Source: Salinivirgaceae bacterium (GTDB taxonomy: Bacteria > Bacteroidota > Bacteroidia > Bacteroidales > Salinivirgaceae). Taken from it: a stretch of DNA of 37,493 nt. The stretch is from assembly GCA_028709085.1 (NCBI GenBank), contig JAQVXQ010000014.1, forward strand, positions 1 through 37,493. Reading direction: 5' to 3'. The notes below the pieces were generated by a model. The model was not told where the DNA came from and did not search any database. It saw only the letters and a list, made by a program, of their open reading frames with translations. How positions within the stretch are numbered: position 1 is the stretch's first letter; each line of letters begins with the position of its first letter. Positions 17,168 through 25,500 of this stretch are shown here, one piece after another. A program made the translations under genes and the position numbers.

Positions 17168-18541
17168 TCAGAACGCTTGTTTCTGACCACGAATCACAAC
17201 CCAGAAAGTGAGTAGAATTATTTTGATATCCATATTAAAAGTCCACTCCTCAATATAATTCACATCGAACTGAATTCGTTTTTTCAGATCATTCAGTCGT
17301 TTTATTTCTCCCCGATATCCATTTACTTGAGCCAATCCGGTAATTCCAGGCTTTACAGTGTGCCGAACCATAAATCGCTTCACCATTTTTTGATACTCTT
17401 GAGTATGTTTTAACATATGTGGGCGAGGCCCCACAATGGACATTTCACCCTTCAAAACATTATAGAACTGAGGCAATTCGTCGATACTCCATTTCCGCAG
17501 AAATCGACCTACAAAAGTAATCCGATCATCATCTTTAGTTGCCTGCTTACTATCGGCCTCGCTATTTTGATTCATGGATCGATATTTATGGCAAATAAAT
17601 ACTTTCCCATCAATACAAGTTCTTTTCTGATTAAAAAAGAGGTTGCCGGAACGTGTAAATAAAGATATTATAGCCAACAACAACGTAACCCAAGAGACAA
17701 TGCCAATTAAAACAATCGACGAAAAAACAACATCAAAAACTCTTTTAATAAAACGGTTATACCATTTTGACAATGGCCCTGGATTTATTTGCACCACTGG
17801 AAGCATTCCGTAATTGACGATCTCTGCCGACTTGAATGCAAAAATGTCCAAATCGGGAATAATTCGAACTTTTAATGGGAAGTCGGATAAAATATCAACG
17901 ATCTCATTTAATCGCTTCTTTGGAATAACATCCCAAGCAATATAAACTTCGCTTATATCATTACTAGACAAATAATTGTGAAGTTGCGACCAGTCGCCAA
18001 TTATATTTTTCTTCTTTATTATGGTTTCATCAAAAAAGCCAAGAAGTCGATATCCATGCCACAAATTAGTGTGAAAATAACGTTCTAACTCCCTCGCTTT
18101 TGGACTATAACCCAAAACAATTACATTCTGCAAATTATAGCCTTTTTTACGATACAAAATAAAGCCATAATACAAAGCAAACTTCCATAATATAAGAACT
18201 GGAAAGAAAACAATAAAAAGATATTTAATATCACCCCGTGGGTAATACTGAAGAGGAACTGCCTGGAAATACAATAAAAAACCAACGAAAAAGAAGACAA
18301 TAATTTTGATATAAGTAAAAAAAATGGATTTTTTACTGGTATTTCGATCGACACTATTTGCTCCAAACACAAAAACAAGCGCAAACCAAACAAAATTCAA
18401 GTAGATATAAAAAAGAAGATGTTTGTCCGTAAAATGATTAAGTGCCGGGTGCAGTAAAACAAAACCAAGAACATACAAAATATTGAGGATTACAAAATCA
18501 CCAATTAATGAAACTATGGGTATGAAATGAGAATATTTCAC
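17168..18541 (-). CDS. undecaprenyl-phosphate glycosylphosphotransferase (exopolysaccharide initiating enzyme)
   Basis: A 457-residue polyprenyl glycosylphosphotransferase of the WcaJ/PssY class. The N-terminal half has four hydrophobic segments and a CoA-binding/Rossmann-like region (VIVLGYSPKAREL, about 140-235). After a further membrane element follows the bacterial sugar transferase domain with KRVFD (266-270), KYRSM (319-323), DELPQ (354-358) and GPRP (371-374). It transfers a hexose-1-phosphate from a nucleotide sugar to undecaprenyl phosphate at the inner membrane, starting a polysaccharide repeat unit. No other glycosyltransferase, Wzx or Wzy lies nearby, so it acts apart from a main cluster; Bacteroidota often carry such orphan copies. 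Confidence 0.93.
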   Translation of the reverse strand: MKYSHFIPIVSLIGDFVILNILYVLGFVLLHPALNHFTDKHLLFYIYLNFVWFALVFVFGANSVDRNTSKKSIFFTYIKIIVFFFVGFLLYFQAVPLQYYPRGDIKYLFIVFFPVLILWKFALYYGFILYRKKGYNLQNVIVLGYSPKARELERYFHTNLWHGYRLLGFFDETIIKKKNIIGDWSQLHNYLSSNDISEVYIAWDVIPKKRLNEIVDILSDFPLKVRIIPDLDIFAFKSAEIVNYGMLPVVQINPGPLSKWYNRFIKRVFDVVFSSIVLIGIVSWVTLLLAIISLFTRSGNLFFNQKRTCIDGKVFICHKYRSMNQNSEADSKQATKDDDRITFVGRFLRKWSIDELPQFYNVLKGEMSIVGPRPHMLKHTQEYQKMVKRFMVRHTVKPGITGLAQVNGYRGEIKRLNDLKKRIQFDVNYIEEWTFNMDIKIILLTFWVVIRGQKQAF

Positions 18542-18563
18542 GTCTTGAATTTTACAATTGTTA

Positions 18564-18571
18564 CAAATTTA
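18564..18571 (-). promoter_or_regulatory. candidate -7 element for the glycosylphosphotransferase gene
   Basis: TAAATTTG on the minus strand fits TAnnTTTG and lies 22 bases before the start codon. The nearest TTG upstream (18587-18589) is only 15 bases away, so the -33 element is uncertain. Confidence 0.38.
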
Positions 18572-18691
18572 AGATTTTATTCGATCCAATACGATCCTAT
18601 TTCGATGGAAGATCATTAAACAAATACATGGGACAATATAAACACAACAAAATCAAGACATTAAGCTTTTTTCTAAGACTAAGCAATAATT

Positions 18692-21322
18692 CTATTTTAA
18701 TCCTATTATTCGACGAATATCGCTTAATTTATTCAATGCTTCTATGGGCGTTAAGTTATTAATATCCAGTTTCTTAATTTCATCCCTAATTTGCATCAAG
18801 GTTGGGTCGTCGAGTTGGAAAATACTTAACTGATATCCCTCGCGCCGTGTTCCCAAGTCTTTAACCGGTTTCGATAAGTTTTTACCTCCAATCTCCCCTT
18901 CCAGTTCCACTAAAATCTTTTCTGCCCTAGCCACAATAGAAGCAGGCATTCCGGCCATTTTGGCTACATGAATTCCAAAACTATGTTCACTTCCGCCCCG
19001 AATTAGTTTGCGGAGAAATATAATTTTATTATTAATCTCTCGAACCGAAACATTATAATTTTTAATGCGCTTAAAAGATGTCTCCATCTCGTTCAACTCA
19101 TGATAATGCGTTGCAAACATGGTTTTTGGTCGATATTTGGTATGTTCATGCAAATACTCAACAATAGCCCACGCAATCGAAATCCCATCATAGGTGCTGG
19201 TTCCCCGTCCCAATTCGTCGAACAGAACTAAACTTCGCTCCGATAAATTATTCAAAATACTGGACGCTTCGTTCATTTCAACCATAAAGGTTGATTCGCC
19301 AAGGGAGATATTATCGGATGCGCCTACCCGAGTAAATATTTTATCGACGATCCCAATTTTGGCAGCTTGTGCCGGAACATAACAACCCACTTGTGCCATA
19401 AGGGTAATCAAAGCTGTTTGGCGGAGCAAGGCCGATTTACCCGACATATTGGGTCCCGTAATAATTATTATTTGCTGACTATCGGCATCCAAGAACACAT
19501 CGTTTGCAATATATTCGTCACCCAATTCAAGCTGTGTCTCTATTACTGGATGTCGTCCTTGGATAATTTCCAAATCTAAGGATTCGCTCACCTCCGGTTT
19601 ACTGTAGTTATTCTTCAATGCAATAGTTGCAAAGGATTGCAAACAATCTAAGCGAGCTACCAAGTTAGCATTCAGTTGAATAGAAGCTACATAATCGGAC
19701 AAGGAGACTATCAAATCAGAAAACAGTTGCTTTTCAATGGATTGAATTTTATCCTCGGCACCCAAAATTTTCTCCTCATATATTTTCAATTCCGGGGTAA
19801 TGTATCGTTCGGCATTTACCAGTGTTTGTTTCCGTATCCACTCTTCGGGCACTTTATCCTTATGCATATTTCGCACCTCGATATAATATCCAAAAACATT
19901 ATTGAAAGCAATCTTCAACGATGGAATACGTGACTCTTGGCTGTATTTTTCTTGTAATTGATTGAGATAATCTTTTCCCGAGAATGAAATTTGTCGAAGT
20001 TCGTCGAGTTCTGCATTGACACCAGAGGCAATTACATTTCCCTTTAGGATATTGGGCGATGGTTCAGGCGTAATTTCGGTATTTATCCGTTCACGCATGC
20101 TTTTACAAAGTTGAATTTGTTCTGCAATACGCTGAAGAACAGGCTCATTTGCAACAGTACACTGCTCTTTTAAAGGTTCAAGAGCCGCAAGCGATTCGCC
20201 TAAGTGAACTAATTCGCGTGGATTTATCCGTAAAACAGCCACTTTTGAGACCAATCGTTCCAAATCGCCAATTTGCTTAATGAGATGCTGAATTGCACTG
20301 GTTTTATCGGGATTTTCAATAAACCATGTAACCACATTGAGTCGGTCGTTGATGGACTGAATCTGTTTTAAAGGCAACGCAAACCAGCGTTTAAATAGCC
20401 GTCCGCCCATGGGCGTTAACGTACAATCAACGGTTTGAATTAACGATTTCCCTTTTTCATGTAGGGCGTTAAATATCTCCAAATTACGGATGGTAAACTT
20501 ATCGAGCCATACAAATCGTTCCTCATCGATGCGCGAAAGCGACTTTATGTTGCTTAAATTCCGATGATGTGTTAAATCTAAATAGTGTAAAATAACTCCG
20601 GCAGCAATTACTCCATGTTTAAACGTATCAATCCCAAATCCTTTCAACGATTGGGTTTCGAATCGTTTTACCAACGCATCGTAGGCACTACTATATTCGT
20701 AGGCCCACTCGTCGACCCCAAATGTGAAGAACTTAGAGCCAAACAATTCAACAAATCGTGTTTTTTGATCCTTTTCAAACAAAACTTCTTTAGGACTAAA
20801 ACTTTGAATAAGTTTATCGACATATTCAATGGACCCTTCGGCCACAAAAAACTCACCCGTGGAGATATCAAGGAAAGATACACCGCAAAGTTGATCATCG
20901 AAATATACGGACGCTAAAAAGTTGTTTTCATGGCCATTCAGAATGCTATCATTAATGGCTGTTCCGGGAGTAACCAACTCAGTAATTCCTCTTTTAACAA
21001 TTGATTTTGTCATTTTAGGATCTTCGAGTTGCTCACAAATGGCAACGCGTTGTCCAGCTCGGACTAGTTTTGGAAGATAAGCATCAAGAGCATGGTACGG
21101 AAATCCAGCTAGTTCAACGAAACTAGCCGCCCCGTTTGCCCGCTTGGTAAGGGTTATTCCAAGTATTTTAGAGGCTTTAATTGCATCATTTTCAAAAGTT
21201 TCATAGAAATCTCCAACGCGAAACAACAAGATCGCATCGGGATGCTTCTCTTTGATGTTGTAATATTGTTTCATTAATGGAGTTTGAACCGTTTTTCCTG
21301 TCATATCGCCAAAATTTTCCAT
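18692..21322 (-). CDS. mutS: DNA mismatch repair protein MutS
   Basis: 876 residues from the chosen start, the usual length for MutS. The mismatch-recognition domain has GDFYETF with the Phe-Tyr-Glu triad at 39-41. The connector, lever and clamp domains follow, and the ATPase has Walker A GPNMSGKS (623-630) and Walker [17 protein letters not shown]. The C-terminal dimerisation helices are present. The frame stays open to 21454, adding 44 residues ([10 protein letters not shown]...) with no family counterpart. The start at 21322 (MENFGD) or 21304 (MTGK) fits homologues better. It recognises mispairs and recruits MutL, which is not in this window. yqgE lies 271 bases upstream on the same strand. 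Confidence 0.95.
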   Translation of the reverse strand: MENFGDMTGKTVQTPLMKQYYNIKEKHPDAILLFRVGDFYETFENDAIKASKILGITLTKRANGAASFVELAGFPYHALDAYLPKLVRAGQRVAICEQLEDPKMTKSIVKRGITELVTPGTAINDSILNGHENNFLASVYFDDQLCGVSFLDISTGEFFVAEGSIEYVDKLIQSFSPKEVLFEKDQKTRFVELFGSKFFTFGVDEWAYEYSSAYDALVKRFETQSLKGFGIDTFKHGVIAAGVILHYLDLTHHRNLSNIKSLSRIDEERFVWLDKFTIRNLEIFNALHEKGKSLIQTVDCTLTPMGGRLFKRWFALPLKQIQSINDRLNVVTWFIENPDKTSAIQHLIKQIGDLERLVSKVAVLRINPRELVHLGESLAALEPLKEQCTVANEPVLQRIAEQIQLCKSMRERINTEITPEPSPNILKGNVIASGVNAELDELRQISFSGKDYLNQLQEKYSQESRIPSLKIAFNNVFGYYIEVRNMHKDKVPEEWIRKQTLVNAERYITPELKIYEEKILGAEDKIQSIEKQLFSDLIVSLSDYVASIQLNANLVARLDCLQSFATIALKNNYSKPEVSESLDLEIIQGRHPVIETQLELGDEYIANDVFLDADSQQIIIITGPNMSGKSALLRQTALITLMAQVGCYVPAQAAKIGIVDKIFTRVGASDNISLGESTFMVEMNEASSILNNLSERSLVLFDELGRGTSTYDGISIAWAIVEYLHEHTKYRPKTMFATHYHELNEMETSFKRIKNYNVSVREINNKIIFLRKLIRGGSEHSFGIHVAKMAGMPASIVARAEKILVELEGEIGGKNLSKPVKDLGTRREGYQLSIFQLDDPTLMQIRDEIKKLDINNLTPIEALNKLSDIRRIIGLK

Positions 21323-21593
21323 AAAGATAATATTAATGAGTGGAAAATGAGACGATTCAACTAGGATGAATCCTAAATTCGACAAAGCAAACCTTGCATG
21401 GCTACAAATAGTGTCAACCTCAGAAAGCCTATTTTTCACTTGTGCTTGATACAATAGGCCCGTTATCCTTATCGGAAAGCACGCTAAATGCTGATTACCT
21501 GAACATTAAACTCAAGCTCATAGGACAAACATGTGCATTAGCATTGCAAAAAATCACATAAACAGTTGCCCTGATATCGTAATAAGAAGGGGG

Positions 21594-22181
21594 TTAATTC
21601 ATTGTCGGCACTTCGGGAACATTAAGCCATGCCTTAAAACGATCTCCCAATTCAAAGACACACTTTTCCCACATCTCCATGGGTGAATTAAGAATTTCAA
21701 GATTTGAAATAGAGGATACAATCCATTGAGAATTCTTAATTTCTTCGTCAAGTTGTCCGGGAGCCCAACCACTGTAGCCTAAAAAAAAGCGTACTTTTTG
21801 AGTATCCACAGCTCCTGAATGCACATTTTGTTGAAGTTGTTCAAAATCACCACCCCAAAAAATTCCGGGAATCACTTCTTTTGCATCTTCAATTATGTTG
21901 CCTTCGGTATGCAAAAAATGGAGTGTATCTGGTTCCACAGGACCCCCTAAAGAGACAAAACTACTCGCATTTGGAAAATCGTTAATTAACTCCTTAATGG
22001 GAAAATGAAAAGGTTTATTCAAGACAAAACCAACCGTTCCAACCGAATTGTGCTCCACAATTAAGACCACCGATTTCTTAAAAAAAAGGTCGCGCCCAAG
22101 TGGTTCTGAAATAAGAATCATCCCCTCTTTGACTTTTTTCGGATCCTCTTTTAGTTCAAATATTTGGTTGAAAATGTCCAT
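21594..22181 (-). CDS. yqgE: YqgE/AlgH family protein
   Basis: A 195-residue protein of the UPF0301 family (DUF179). Characteristic elements are GMILISEPLGRDLFFKKSV near the start, GTVGFVLNKP, LGGPVEPDTLHFLH, IFWGGDFEQL and the Trp-rich FLGYSGWAPGQLDEE. The fold is a compact cytoplasmic alpha/beta domain. Its biochemical function is not settled; the name AlgH comes from reported effects on alginate production in Pseudomonas. It precedes mutS on the same strand, but the gap is long, so co-transcription is uncertain. Confidence 0.93.
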   Translation of the reverse strand: MDIFNQIFELKEDPKKVKEGMILISEPLGRDLFFKKSVVLIVEHNSVGTVGFVLNKPFHFPIKELINDFPNASSFVSLGGPVEPDTLHFLHTEGNIIEDAKEVIPGIFWGGDFEQLQQNVHSGAVDTQKVRFFLGYSGWAPGQLDEEIKNSQWIVSSISNLEILNSPMEMWEKCVFELGDRFKAWLNVPEVPTMN

Positions 22182-22278
22182 AACTACGCTATTTCGTTAA
22201 GAATGACTAAACAAGAAACAAAAAATATTCCTTTTTTATTGTTAATGGTACGTTATATTTTCCAATTAAGCAAGTTGT

Positions 22279-22800
22279 CTATTCTATATGAATGCGCTTA
22301 ACCCAAATAATCCATAACAAGAAAATAGTCCCATACAAAACAATCATCGATCCATATTCGTGTACAAAATCAAACCATGAAGGATTAAAATAGATTGAAA
22401 TTCCAATTATTGTTGCACGGCTAACATTGGCAAACGTCAGAACAACAAAGCCCACAAGGATGTAAATGATCTTATGTTTTAATCTTCCAAAATAAAAAAG
22501 TATGAAAAATGCAAACAGCGTTAAATGGCGAATTCCTAAACAACCATAGGCAAAATAAAAACTCCTTGTGCCGATAATAATCTGATTATCAATCAAAACC
22601 GCAGGAATAGAAAACATCTTTAAATGCCAAAGGGTGAGCTGAGTAAGCAATTCGTTGTAACGTGTTGCAAAAACAAAGTTTTCCAATCGATGAGCAATAA
22701 TGGGTAAATCGCTTAATAAAATGGAAAAGAAAAGCCCCACCATAAAAGATAAAACATATCGCCATCGACGATCCTTCAAAATTTTGCGCCAAACTTCCAT
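22279..22800 (-). CDS. exosortase/archaeosortase-family membrane protein (short form)
   Basis: A 173-residue integral membrane protein with about four or five hydrophobic segments. The exosortase catalytic signature is present in order: Cys87 in YGCLGIRH, Arg128 in ANVSRA and His147 in FVHEYGS. Exosortases are putative membrane transpeptidases that process proteins with C-terminal sorting tails. The short length resembles the minimal Bacteroidota forms such as XrtF; I cannot assign a subtype. No protein in this window carries a PEP-CTERM-like tail, and the known companion genes of XrtF systems are not recognisable nearby. It is divergent from the GH3 gene. Assignment rests on motif order and topology. 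Confidence 0.8.
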   Translation of the reverse strand: MEVWRKILKDRRWRYVLSFMVGLFFSILLSDLPIIAHRLENFVFATRYNELLTQLTLWHLKMFSIPAVLIDNQIIIGTRSFYFAYGCLGIRHLTLFAFFILFYFGRLKHKIIYILVGFVVLTFANVSRATIIGISIYFNPSWFDFVHEYGSMIVLYGTIFLLWIIWVKRIHIE

Positions 22801-22816
22801 AAATAAAATTTATAAT

Positions 22817-22824
22817 CAAAGATA
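22817..22824 (-). promoter_or_regulatory. candidate -7 element for the exosortase-like gene
   Basis: TATCTTTG on the minus strand matches TAnnTTTG, 16 bases before the start codon, implying a very short leader. A TTTG at 22839-22842 is only 14 bases upstream, so the -33 spacing is poor. Confidence 0.38.
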
Positions 22825-22877
22825 TAAAAAAAGAGGTGCAAAGTAATAAGAGTAACATTCTGCTCTAAAAATTTGAT

Positions 22878-22885
22878 TACATTTG
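22878..22885 (+). promoter_or_regulatory. candidate -7 element for the GH3 gene
   Basis: TACATTTG, followed by C, is a perfect TAnnTTTG match 29 bases before the ATG at 22915. No good -33 TTTG is seen. Its location argues against the TTG start at 22873, which would overlap the promoter. Confidence 0.45.
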
Positions 22886-22914
22886 CATCTAATGCCATTA
22901 TCAAACAAACATCT

Positions 22915-24468
22915 ATGTCACTGTTAAACACTATTGTTTCATGGTATGGTCGAAACAGAACTGTGGAGATAAATCGGTTTCGAAAACATCCCGAAAAAAC
23001 ACAGCGAAACATATTTCTGGACCTTATTCGAAAATCCAATACCACCACTTGGGGTATTGAACACTCATACAAGGATATAAAGACGTATCGCGACTTTCAA
23101 AACAACGTACCACTGCAGGAATACAACGATATTAAGCCATGGATTAAGCGAATAAGAGAAGGGGAAGAGAACGTGTTGTGGCCGGGAAAAGTTGAGTGGT
23201 TTGCAAAATCATCGGGCACAACATCCGACAAAAGCAAATTTATTCCCGTTACCAAGGAGGCATTAAAAGAGTGCCATTTTAAAGGAGGGAAAGATGTTTT
23301 ATCGCTCTATTCGAAAAACAACCCCAAAACTGGTGTCCTAAAAGGCAAAACCCTCACTCTTGGTGGTAGCACAAAAATCAGCAATTTCAAGAAAAAATCG
23401 TCTTACGGAGATCTCTCCGCCATTTTAATAAACAATGCTCCATTTTGGACAAGTTTTTCAAGAGTCCCAAAACCAGAATTGGCACTCATTGAAGATTTTG
23501 ACGAAAAAATTAAGAGAGTTATTGAAGCAACTATCAATAAAAACATTGTAAGCATAGCCGGCGTTCCATCGTGGAATTTAGTATTGTTAAGAGAGGTGTT
23601 GAAATATACGGGTAAAACAAATATTTTGGAAGTTTGGCCAAACATGGAACTCTTCATACATGGAGGAGTCAGCTTTATTCCCTACAAAAGTGCTTATGAG
23701 GAACTTATACCGTCGTTGCAAATGCAATATATGGAAACTTACAATGCAAGTGAAGGTTTTTTTGCCATTCAAGACGATCCTGCTTCAAACGATATGTTGC
23801 TAATGTTAGACTATGGAGTATTCTATGAATTTATTCCCCTAGCAGAATTCGATTCCAACAATCCACAAACCCTAACCATTGGCGAAGTTGAACTAAACAC
23901 CCCATATGCATTAGTTATCAGCACTAACGGTGGACTTTGGCGTTACATCATTGGGGATGTTGTGGAATTTACATCGCTATATCCGCACAAAATTATTATC
24001 ACGGGACGTACAAAACAATACATAAATGCGTTTGGAGAAGAACTAATGGTGCACAATGCATTGGAAGCTCTAGAAGTAGCCAACTCGGCAACTAATGCAA
24101 CCATAAAAGAGTTTACTGTTGCTCCAATTTTCATGAACAACAAATCCGAAGCTACACACCAATGGCTTATTGAGTTTGAAACCATGCCCGAAAATTTAAC
24201 TCAATTTGCTGAAGAACTCGACAATGCCTTAAAAGCAGTAAACAGCGATTACGAGGCCAAAAGATTTAACAATAGCATTATCAAAATTCCTGAAATTGTA
24301 ATTGCAGCCGAAGGGTTATTTTTTGAGTGGATGAAACAGCGAGGGAAACTAGGCGGACAAAATAAAGTTCCAAACCTATCGAACAATCGACAATATATGG
24401 ACGACTTGTTGCGTATTAATAATGAAATGGTTGAGAAAGTACAAAACAATCAGAAGGTAAAACATTGA
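22915..24468 (+). CDS. GH3 family (acyl-adenylating) protein
   Basis: A 517-residue soluble protein of the GH3 'auxin-responsive promoter' family in the ANL adenylate-forming superfamily. The ATP motifs are all there: SSGTTSDKSK (99-108), YNASEGF (276-282) and RYIIGDVV (343-350), followed by the mobile C-terminal domain starting near ITGRTKQYINAFGEE. Plant members join amino acids to acyl hormones such as auxin or jasmonate; bacterial members are mostly uncharacterised, so the acyl and amine substrates here are unknown. I chose the ATG at 22915. A secreted propeller-like protein follows after 26 bases, probably in the same operon. Confidence 0.92.
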   Translation: MSLLNTIVSWYGRNRTVEINRFRKHPEKTQRNIFLDLIRKSNTTTWGIEHSYKDIKTYRDFQNNVPLQEYNDIKPWIKRIREGEENVLWPGKVEWFAKSSGTTSDKSKFIPVTKEALKECHFKGGKDVLSLYSKNNPKTGVLKGKTLTLGGSTKISNFKKKSSYGDLSAILINNAPFWTSFSRVPKPELALIEDFDEKIKRVIEATINKNIVSIAGVPSWNLVLLREVLKYTGKTNILEVWPNMELFIHGGVSFIPYKSAYEELIPSLQMQYMETYNASEGFFAIQDDPASNDMLLMLDYGVFYEFIPLAEFDSNNPQTLTIGEVELNTPYALVISTNGGLWRYIIGDVVEFTSLYPHKIIITGRTKQYINAFGEELMVHNALEALEVANSATNATIKEFTVAPIFMNNKSEATHQWLIEFETMPENLTQFAEELDNALKAVNSDYEAKRFNNSIIKIPEIVIAAEGLFFEWMKQRGKLGGQNKVPNLSNNRQYMDDLLRINNEMVEKVQNNQKVKH

Positions 24469-24494
24469 GAAATCGACCCTAAAAGACATTATCA

Positions 24495-25271
24495 ATGATA
24501 AAAAAAGGAGTTATAACCAGTTTACTGATTTTTACAGCCTTTATCTTAAATGGTCAAAGTTCGATCAAGACCACAGAATACACGCATTGGCAAGTAGACA
24601 ATCATGGATACATCTACTTGCAATCGGACCATACAATTATTAAGAAAGACAAAACTGGAAAAACAATTGCATCGTGGAACACATCAAAAAACAACGCCAT
24701 ATCCTCCTTTGATGCCACCAACACGTTACGCATTCTTGTCTTTTATTTGGACTCGTATCAATTTTCGTTACTCGACAAAAACCTAATCGATGTAAGTTCA
24801 AACATCGACCTTACGAGTTCAACCCTAAATGACATTAAAGCCATGTGTTTATCGGCAAAAGGTGATTTATGGGCTCTCGACAGACAAACCAATACAATTT
24901 ACTCGTTGCAAAACAATCTGAATATAAATTACTCGTTCTCAATTCGTCTCTATTGCAATGCTGATGAAGTGGTGAAAATGACAGAGTATGATCAGCAGCT
25001 TTGGCTTTTGCAAACCGATGGGTCGTGGATTGTTCTCGACAGCTTTGGGCAATTGATAAAACGACATATTTTCGCGGGAATTGAAAAGGCGCAAATCTCA
25101 AGGAACGCCATCCATTTTATATCAAACGATCAACTGATTGAATACAATTTACAACTTCTTTCTCCCGACACTATTGGCACTATTAAAGAGCCAACCAAAG
25201 GATGCTATATTTACAATTCTAACCTCTATTTATTTAAGGACCAATCCATTGAAATTCTCCCAAAGCCATAG
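24495..25271 (+). CDS. secreted hypothetical protein, beta-propeller-like
   Basis: A 258-residue protein with a signal peptide (MIKKGVITSLLIFTAFILNGQ) and no lipobox. The mature part is built of repeated short beta strands with elements such as GYIYLQSDHTIIKKDKTGK, GDLWALDRQTNTIYSL and QLWLLQTDGSWIVLDSFG, which suggests propeller blades. No catalytic motif or known family is recognised. It starts 26 bases after the GH3 gene on the same strand, so the two are likely co-transcribed, although one is cytoplasmic and the other exported. No terminator is visible after it; short tandem repeats follow. Confidence 0.78.
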   Translation: MIKKGVITSLLIFTAFILNGQSSIKTTEYTHWQVDNHGYIYLQSDHTIIKKDKTGKTIASWNTSKNNAISSFDATNTLRILVFYLDSYQFSLLDKNLIDVSSNIDLTSSTLNDIKAMCLSAKGDLWALDRQTNTIYSLQNNLNINYSFSIRLYCNADEVVKMTEYDQQLWLLQTDGSWIVLDSFGQLIKRHIFAGIEKAQISRNAIHFISNDQLIEYNLQLLSPDTIGTIKEPTKGCYIYNSNLYLFKDQSIEILPKP

Positions 25272-25342
25272 AGTTTTGATCAATACTTTTTTGAAGTGCT
25301 ACGATAAAAACCGGAAAAACCAACGGTATGTTTGTTAAGAAG

Positions 25343-25374
25343 TTGAGTTGTCGAGGAATTGAGTTATTGAGTCG
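25343..25374. repeat. degenerate octamer tandem repeat
   Basis: Four consecutive eight-base units: TTGAGTTG, TCGAGGAA, TTGAGTTA and TTGAGTCG. They lie in the gap between the convergent propeller-like protein gene and fbp, just before the heptamer repeat. The second unit is poorly conserved, so this is a weak array. Confidence 0.55.
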
Positions 25375-25397
25375 AAAAAGCCCATAATCTTCTTTCT

Positions 25398-25460
25398 GAT
25401 CAATGTTTACTGATTACCGATCACCGTTTACCGATCACCGATTACTGTTTACCGATCACC
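25398..25460. repeat. heptamer tandem repeat, about nine units
   Basis: Seven-base units with consensus G(A/T)T(T/C)AC(C/T): GATCAAT (degenerate), GTTTACT, GATTACC, GATCACC, GTTTACC, GATCACC, GATTACT, GTTTACC and GATCACC. They also form a rough 21-base higher period starting at 25405, 25426 and 25447. It sits in the non-coding gap 25272-25500 between two convergent genes, where nothing else is visible. The regular absence of spacers rules out a CRISPR array. Confidence 0.85.
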
Positions 25461-25500
25461 AATTCTTCAAGCACCACCCCCTGTTTTCCTTCAATTCCCC

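Noticed and set aside
21362..21375. Palindrome TAGGATGAATCCTA upstream of mutS
   Set aside because: Short arms around a two-base centre, no promoter nearby, and no second copy noticed; chance is likely.
21323..21454. N-terminal 44-residue extension of MutS
   Set aside because: No counterpart in known MutS proteins, and the family N-terminus begins near [15 protein letters not shown], so this is probably upstream non-coding sequence.
25398..25460. Possible CRISPR array
   Set aside because: The units are seven bases long and contiguous, with no unique spacers, and no cas gene is in the window.
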